From the NCBI GenBank assembly GCA_009996615.1, contig JAACZU010000005.1, forward strand, positions 1 through 64,000: 64,000 bases of DNA, in the 5' to 3' direction. This document shows positions 61,116 to 64,000 of the stretch, one piece after another. The translations under genes and the position numbers were made by a program. The notes below the pieces were generated by a model. That model was given only the letters and a program-made list of their open reading frames with translations. It searched no databases and was not told the DNA's origin. The DNA is from Rhodanobacteraceae bacterium (GTDB lineage Bacteria; Pseudomonadota; Gammaproteobacteria; Xanthomonadales; Rhodanobacteraceae). Each line of letters begins with the position of its first letter. The stretch's first letter is position 1.

Positions 61116-62054
61116 ATGACCCTGCAAAGACTGACCTTGGCATTGCCCGGCAACGAGGCCTTCGCCGCCCAGCTCTCGAAGGCGCTGAGCAGTAAGCTCG
61201 GGCGGCTCGAAACCCGCCACTTCCCCGACGGCGAAAGCTACGTGCGGCTGCATGGCGATCCGGCCGGACGCGCCGTGGATTTGGTCTGCACGCTGGCCCG
61301 GCCCGACGCGCAGTTCCTGCCCCTGGTGTTCGCGGCCGACGCGGCCCGCGACCTGGGCGCAAGCGAGGTCAACCTGGTCAGCCCCTACCTGGCCTACATG
61401 CGGCAGGACAAGCGCTTCCACGAGGGAGAGAGCGTCACCTCGCTGTCTTTTGCGCGCTTGATCTCCTCCACCTTCGACAAGCTGGTCACGGTGGATCCCC
61501 ACCTGCACCGCCACCCGACCCTGGCATCGATCTACACCCTGCCGACCGCGACCTTGCAGGCCGCCCCCTTGTTGGCCGACTGGATCGCGGCCAACACCGA
61601 GCGGCCGTTGATCGTGGGGCCTGACGAAGAAAGCGAGCAATGGGCAGGCGACATCGCGACGCGCATCGGTGCGCCGTGCGTCGTGCTCACCAAGACCCGG
61701 TACGGCGACCGCCGCGTCGAGATCGCCGTGCCCGATCTGTCGGCCTGGCGCGAGCGCACGCCCGTGCTGGTCGATGACATCGCATCGTCCGGCCGGACCT
61801 TGATGCAGGCCGCACGCGGCATCGCCGCTCAAGGATTACCGCGGCCCGAGTGCGTGGTGGTGCACGCGCTGTTCGCCGATGACGCCTGGACTGAACTGGC
61901 GCCGCTGTTCTCGCGCATCACCTCGACCGACGCGGTTCCCCACCCGAGCAACCGCATTGCACTAGCCCATTTGGTCGCCAGCGCATTGAAGAGCCGTCAA
62001 GTCGACGACGACCGTGGCGGCCCGAGCAGAAGAACGACAGGAGCAACATCGTGA
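61116..62054 (+). CDS. prs: Ribose-phosphate pyrophosphokinase (PRPP synthetase)
   Basis: This 312-residue enzyme transfers pyrophosphate from ATP to ribose 5-phosphate. The PRPP-binding motif is VLVDDIASSGRTL and the catalytic loop KTRYGDRRVEI; the N-terminus carries RHFPDGESYVR and YMRQDKRF. It is a short, divergent form rather than the housekeeping type. An A-rich leader with AAAGGA precedes the ATG. The stop overlaps the following start (TGATG), pairing it with the sugar-phosphate enzyme. Confidence 0.87.
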   Translation: MTLQRLTLALPGNEAFAAQLSKALSSKLGRLETRHFPDGESYVRLHGDPAGRAVDLVCTLARPDAQFLPLVFAADAARDLGASEVNLVSPYLAYMRQDKRFHEGESVTSLSFARLISSTFDKLVTVDPHLHRHPTLASIYTLPTATLQAAPLLADWIAANTERPLIVGPDEESEQWAGDIATRIGAPCVVLTKTRYGDRRVEIAVPDLSAWRERTPVLVDDIASSGRTLMQAARGIAAQGLPRPECVVVHALFADDAWTELAPLFSRITSTDAVPHPSNRIALAHLVASALKSRQVDDDRGGPSRRTTGATS

Positions 62055-64000
62055 TGAACGCAAGCGACGCAGACACATATTACGAATGGCGCATCGGCCT
62101 GGGGCCCATCCAGCACAGCGACATGACCGCCAAGCGCATCGACGCGACGATTTCCGACCTGGTGAGCCAGGGTCTTGTCGATCGCACGAAGGCCTACGAA
62201 TTGCTGGCCGCGGCCGATCGCCTGACTTGCGTGGGGATGAACGTGGTCGCGCACATGACCTACGCCCAGCGCATCGACCTGTCCGGTACCTTCCTGGCCG
62301 CCGACGACTTCAAGGCCACGCCCGAAGGCCATACCGGTGGCTCGCTGAACATGGTGCCGGCTTTCGTGGGCTACCTGCTCGCCAACGCCCTGACGGGGCA
62401 CACGCGCGGATGGCTGATGGGGCAAGGGCATTGCGTTGCCGCCATCGAAGCCATCAATGCGCTCACGGGCGACGTCTCACCGGCGCAGCGCGGTCGCTAC
62501 GACCGCAGCGAAGCCGGCCTGTCGCGGCTGTGCGCCGATTTCTACTCCTACGCCATCGATCCACAGGGCCGCCCCGCCGTGCCGCTGGGCAGCCACGCCG
62601 GCCCAAACACCGCAGGCGCGGTGTCGGAAGGCGGCTACCTCGGCTTCGCCGGCCTGCAATACGTGCACATGCCCCTGCCCGGCGAAAGCCTGGTGGCCTT
62701 CCTGAGCGATGGCGCCTTCGAGGAACAGCGTGGCTCGGACTGGGCTCCCCGCTGGTGGCGTGCCGAGGACTGCGGCTACGCGATACCCGTGATGATCCTC
62801 AATGGCCGCCGCATCGAGCAGCGCACCCAGATCGTCCAGGAAGGTGGCGCGCCATGGCTGGCCGAAGACCTGCGCCACAACGGATTCGATCCCATGACCG
62901 TCGATGGCCGCGATCCGGCCGCCATCGCCTGGGGCATCATCTCGGCGGAACAGGCCCTGCAACGGTTCGCGGCGGACCCGGATCGCCGCTATCCGATGCG
63001 CCTGCCCTACGTGATCGCGGAGACCGAAAAGGGCTTCGGCTTTGCCGGCGCGGGCACCAATGCCGCGCACAACTTGCCCCTGTCGGGCAATCCGCACAAC
63101 GATGCTGCCGCGCGCGAGGCATTCAACGCCAGCGCCGCCGCCTTGCATGTGCCGCCATCCGAACTCGACGCGGCGCTGGCCGCCTTGGCCACGCATGCCG
63201 GCCAGCAACGCCCGCTGGAAAGTGGCCACCCGATGGCGCATCGCCGTCCCAACGCCCCTGTGCTGCCCGAGCCGGTCTGGCAAGCCGAGGGCGAGAGCGG
63301 CAGCGCGATGGCGGCGCTCGACCGCTGGTTCGTCGATCTGGTCCGGGCCAACCCGGATCTGCGCGTGCGGGTCGGCAACCCGGATGAACTGGCAAGCAAC
63401 AAGATGGGGGGCACGCTGGCGCTGCTCAAGCACCGCGTCAACGCGCCTGAGCCCGGTGTCCCGGAAGACCTGCACGGCGCAGTGATCACTGCGCTCAACG
63501 AGGAAGCCGTGGCGGCAGCAGCGTTGGGCAACAAGGCGGGGCTGAACCTGATCGTGAGCTACGAAGCCTTCGCCGTGAAGATGCTGGGCCTGCTCCGCCA
63601 GGAGATCATCTTCGCGCGCCGGCAAAAGGAGCTCGGACAAACGCCGGGCTGGCTGCCGGTGCCCTTGATCGTCACCTCCCACACCTGGGAAAACAGCAAG
63701 AACGAGCAATCGCACCAGGATCCGACCATCGCAGAGGCCTTGCTGGGCGAGATGTCCGACACCGCGCGCGTGCTGTTTCCGGTGGATGGCAATACAGCGG
63801 TGGCCGCCTTGCGCGAGGCATACGCCGGGCGCGGGCAACTGGCCTGCATCGTGGTCTCCAAGCGCGACATGCCCATCCGCTTCGACGCAGATCGTGCCCA
63901 GGCGTTGGTGCGCGACGGTGCGGCGCACATCGCGGGAGATGTCTCGACAGCCGGCATGCAATTCGTCGCCGTCGGTGCGTATCAGTTGGAACAGGCGCTC
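62054..64000 (+). CDS. Phosphoketolase-like TPP enzyme, 3' end outside the window
   Basis: About 649 residues are visible without a stop. TPP-enzyme features are GHTGGSLNMVPAF, GQGHCVAAIEA, the thiamine-binding SDGAFEEQRGSDW ending at LNGRR some 30 residues later, SHAGPN and NEEAVAAAALGNKAG. Late segments VTSHTWENSKNEQSHQDP and YEAFAVKMLG are phosphoketolase-type. The family splits xylulose 5-phosphate with phosphate to acetyl phosphate and glyceraldehyde 3-phosphate. This is a divergent branch, sometimes labelled xylulose-5-phosphate epimerase in databases, so the reaction is inferred. A GTG at 62051 is the other possible start. Confidence 0.75.
   Translation, partial: MNASDADTYYEWRIGLGPIQHSDMTAKRIDATISDLVSQGLVDRTKAYELLAAADRLTCVGMNVVAHMTYAQRIDLSGTFLAADDFKATPEGHTGGSLNMVPAFVGYLLANALTGHTRGWLMGQGHCVAAIEAINALTGDVSPAQRGRYDRSEAGLSRLCADFYSYAIDPQGRPAVPLGSHAGPNTAGAVSEGGYLGFAGLQYVHMPLPGESLVAFLSDGAFEEQRGSDWAPRWWRAEDCGYAIPVMILNGRRIEQRTQIVQEGGAPWLAEDLRHNGFDPMTVDGRDPAAIAWGIISAEQALQRFAADPDRRYPMRLPYVIAETEKGFGFAGAGTNAAHNLPLSGNPHNDAAAREAFNASAAALHVPPSELDAALAALATHAGQQRPLESGHPMAHRRPNAPVLPEPVWQAEGESGSAMAALDRWFVDLVRANPDLRVRVGNPDELASNKMGGTLALLKHRVNAPEPGVPEDLHGAVITALNEEAVAAAALGNKAGLNLIVSYEAFAVKMLGLLRQEIIFARRQKELGQTPGWLPVPLIVTSHTWENSKNEQSHQDPTIAEALLGEMSDTARVLFPVDGNTAVAALREAYAGRGQLACIVVSKRDMPIRFDADRAQALVRDGAAHIAGDVSTAGMQFVAVGAYQLEQAL

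Noticed and set aside
1-64000. CRISPR arrays, tRNA or rRNA genes, insertion sequences, integrase and att sites
   Set aside because: I looked for regularly spaced repeats, transposase or tyrosine-recombinase motifs and tRNA-like structures and saw none; the integration ends must be outside the window.

Overview
The window is a GC-rich proteobacterial integrative and conjugative element (ICE). Its gene order matches the type-G mating system (MPF_G; the PFL_47xx / TIGR0374x-0375x set) known from ICEHin1056, PFGI-1 and ICEclc relatives in Pseudomonas, Xanthomonadaceae and Burkholderiales. The host genus cannot be fixed from this sequence. No integrase, att site, tRNA or rRNA gene is visible, so both ends of the element lie outside the window.

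Region 1 (1-4250) is the end of the DNA-metabolism block: a partial unknown gene, a DUF6094-like DNA methylase that looks broken, a zinc-ribbon SNF2-like helicase and a small ICE protein. The last three genes are each preceded by a long hairpin. Region 2 (4447-23882) is the transfer apparatus: PilL-like lipoprotein, lytic transglycosylase, TraD coupling ATPase, small pilus and membrane proteins, core-complex proteins, VirB4-type ATPase, DsbA-like protein, TraU/TraH-like assembly proteins and TraG-N protein. Most of these genes overlap by 4 bases. The same ATTGTTTG motif lies 58-61 bases before three of the blocks. Region 3 (23894-27235) holds a DUF3742 protein, a PrlF-YhaV toxin-antitoxin pair with a readable promoter/operator, and the MobH relaxase TraI.

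Region 4 (27430-33298) is cargo: a FadL-like porin, two short-chain dehydrogenases and a Baeyer-Villiger-type flavin monooxygenase on the minus strand, facing a divergent AraC-type regulator. The layout resembles the mycobacterial virS-mymA locus. Region 5 (33592-64000) is a large storage and central-carbon island. It holds a Crp/Fnr-type regulator, an esterase lipoprotein, a TetR regulator, PHA synthase, enoyl-ACP reductase, a tripartite ABC exporter, phasin, acetoacetyl-CoA reductase, thiolase, a DUF3141 protein, a MaoC-phosphotransacetylase fusion, an SDR, an HdeD-like protein, acetate kinase, a second (frameshifted) PHA synthase, a second (decayed) acetate kinase, UspA, an LpxR-like protein, GltS, PRPP synthetase and a phosphoketolase-like TPP enzyme cut by the window edge.

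These genes can be read as one pathway. The phosphoketolase-like enzyme would make acetyl phosphate from sugar phosphates. Acetate kinase turns it into ATP and the phosphotransacetylase turns it into acetyl-CoA. Thiolase, reductase and synthase then store the carbon and reducing power as polyhydroxybutyrate. A perfect FNR/Anr box (TTGATTTGGATCAA) in front of phaC and an island-encoded FNR-like regulator suggest low-oxygen control. Three genes of the island exist as one intact and one broken copy (phaC, ackA, gltS), so it appears to have been assembled from two related modules, with the duplicates decaying.
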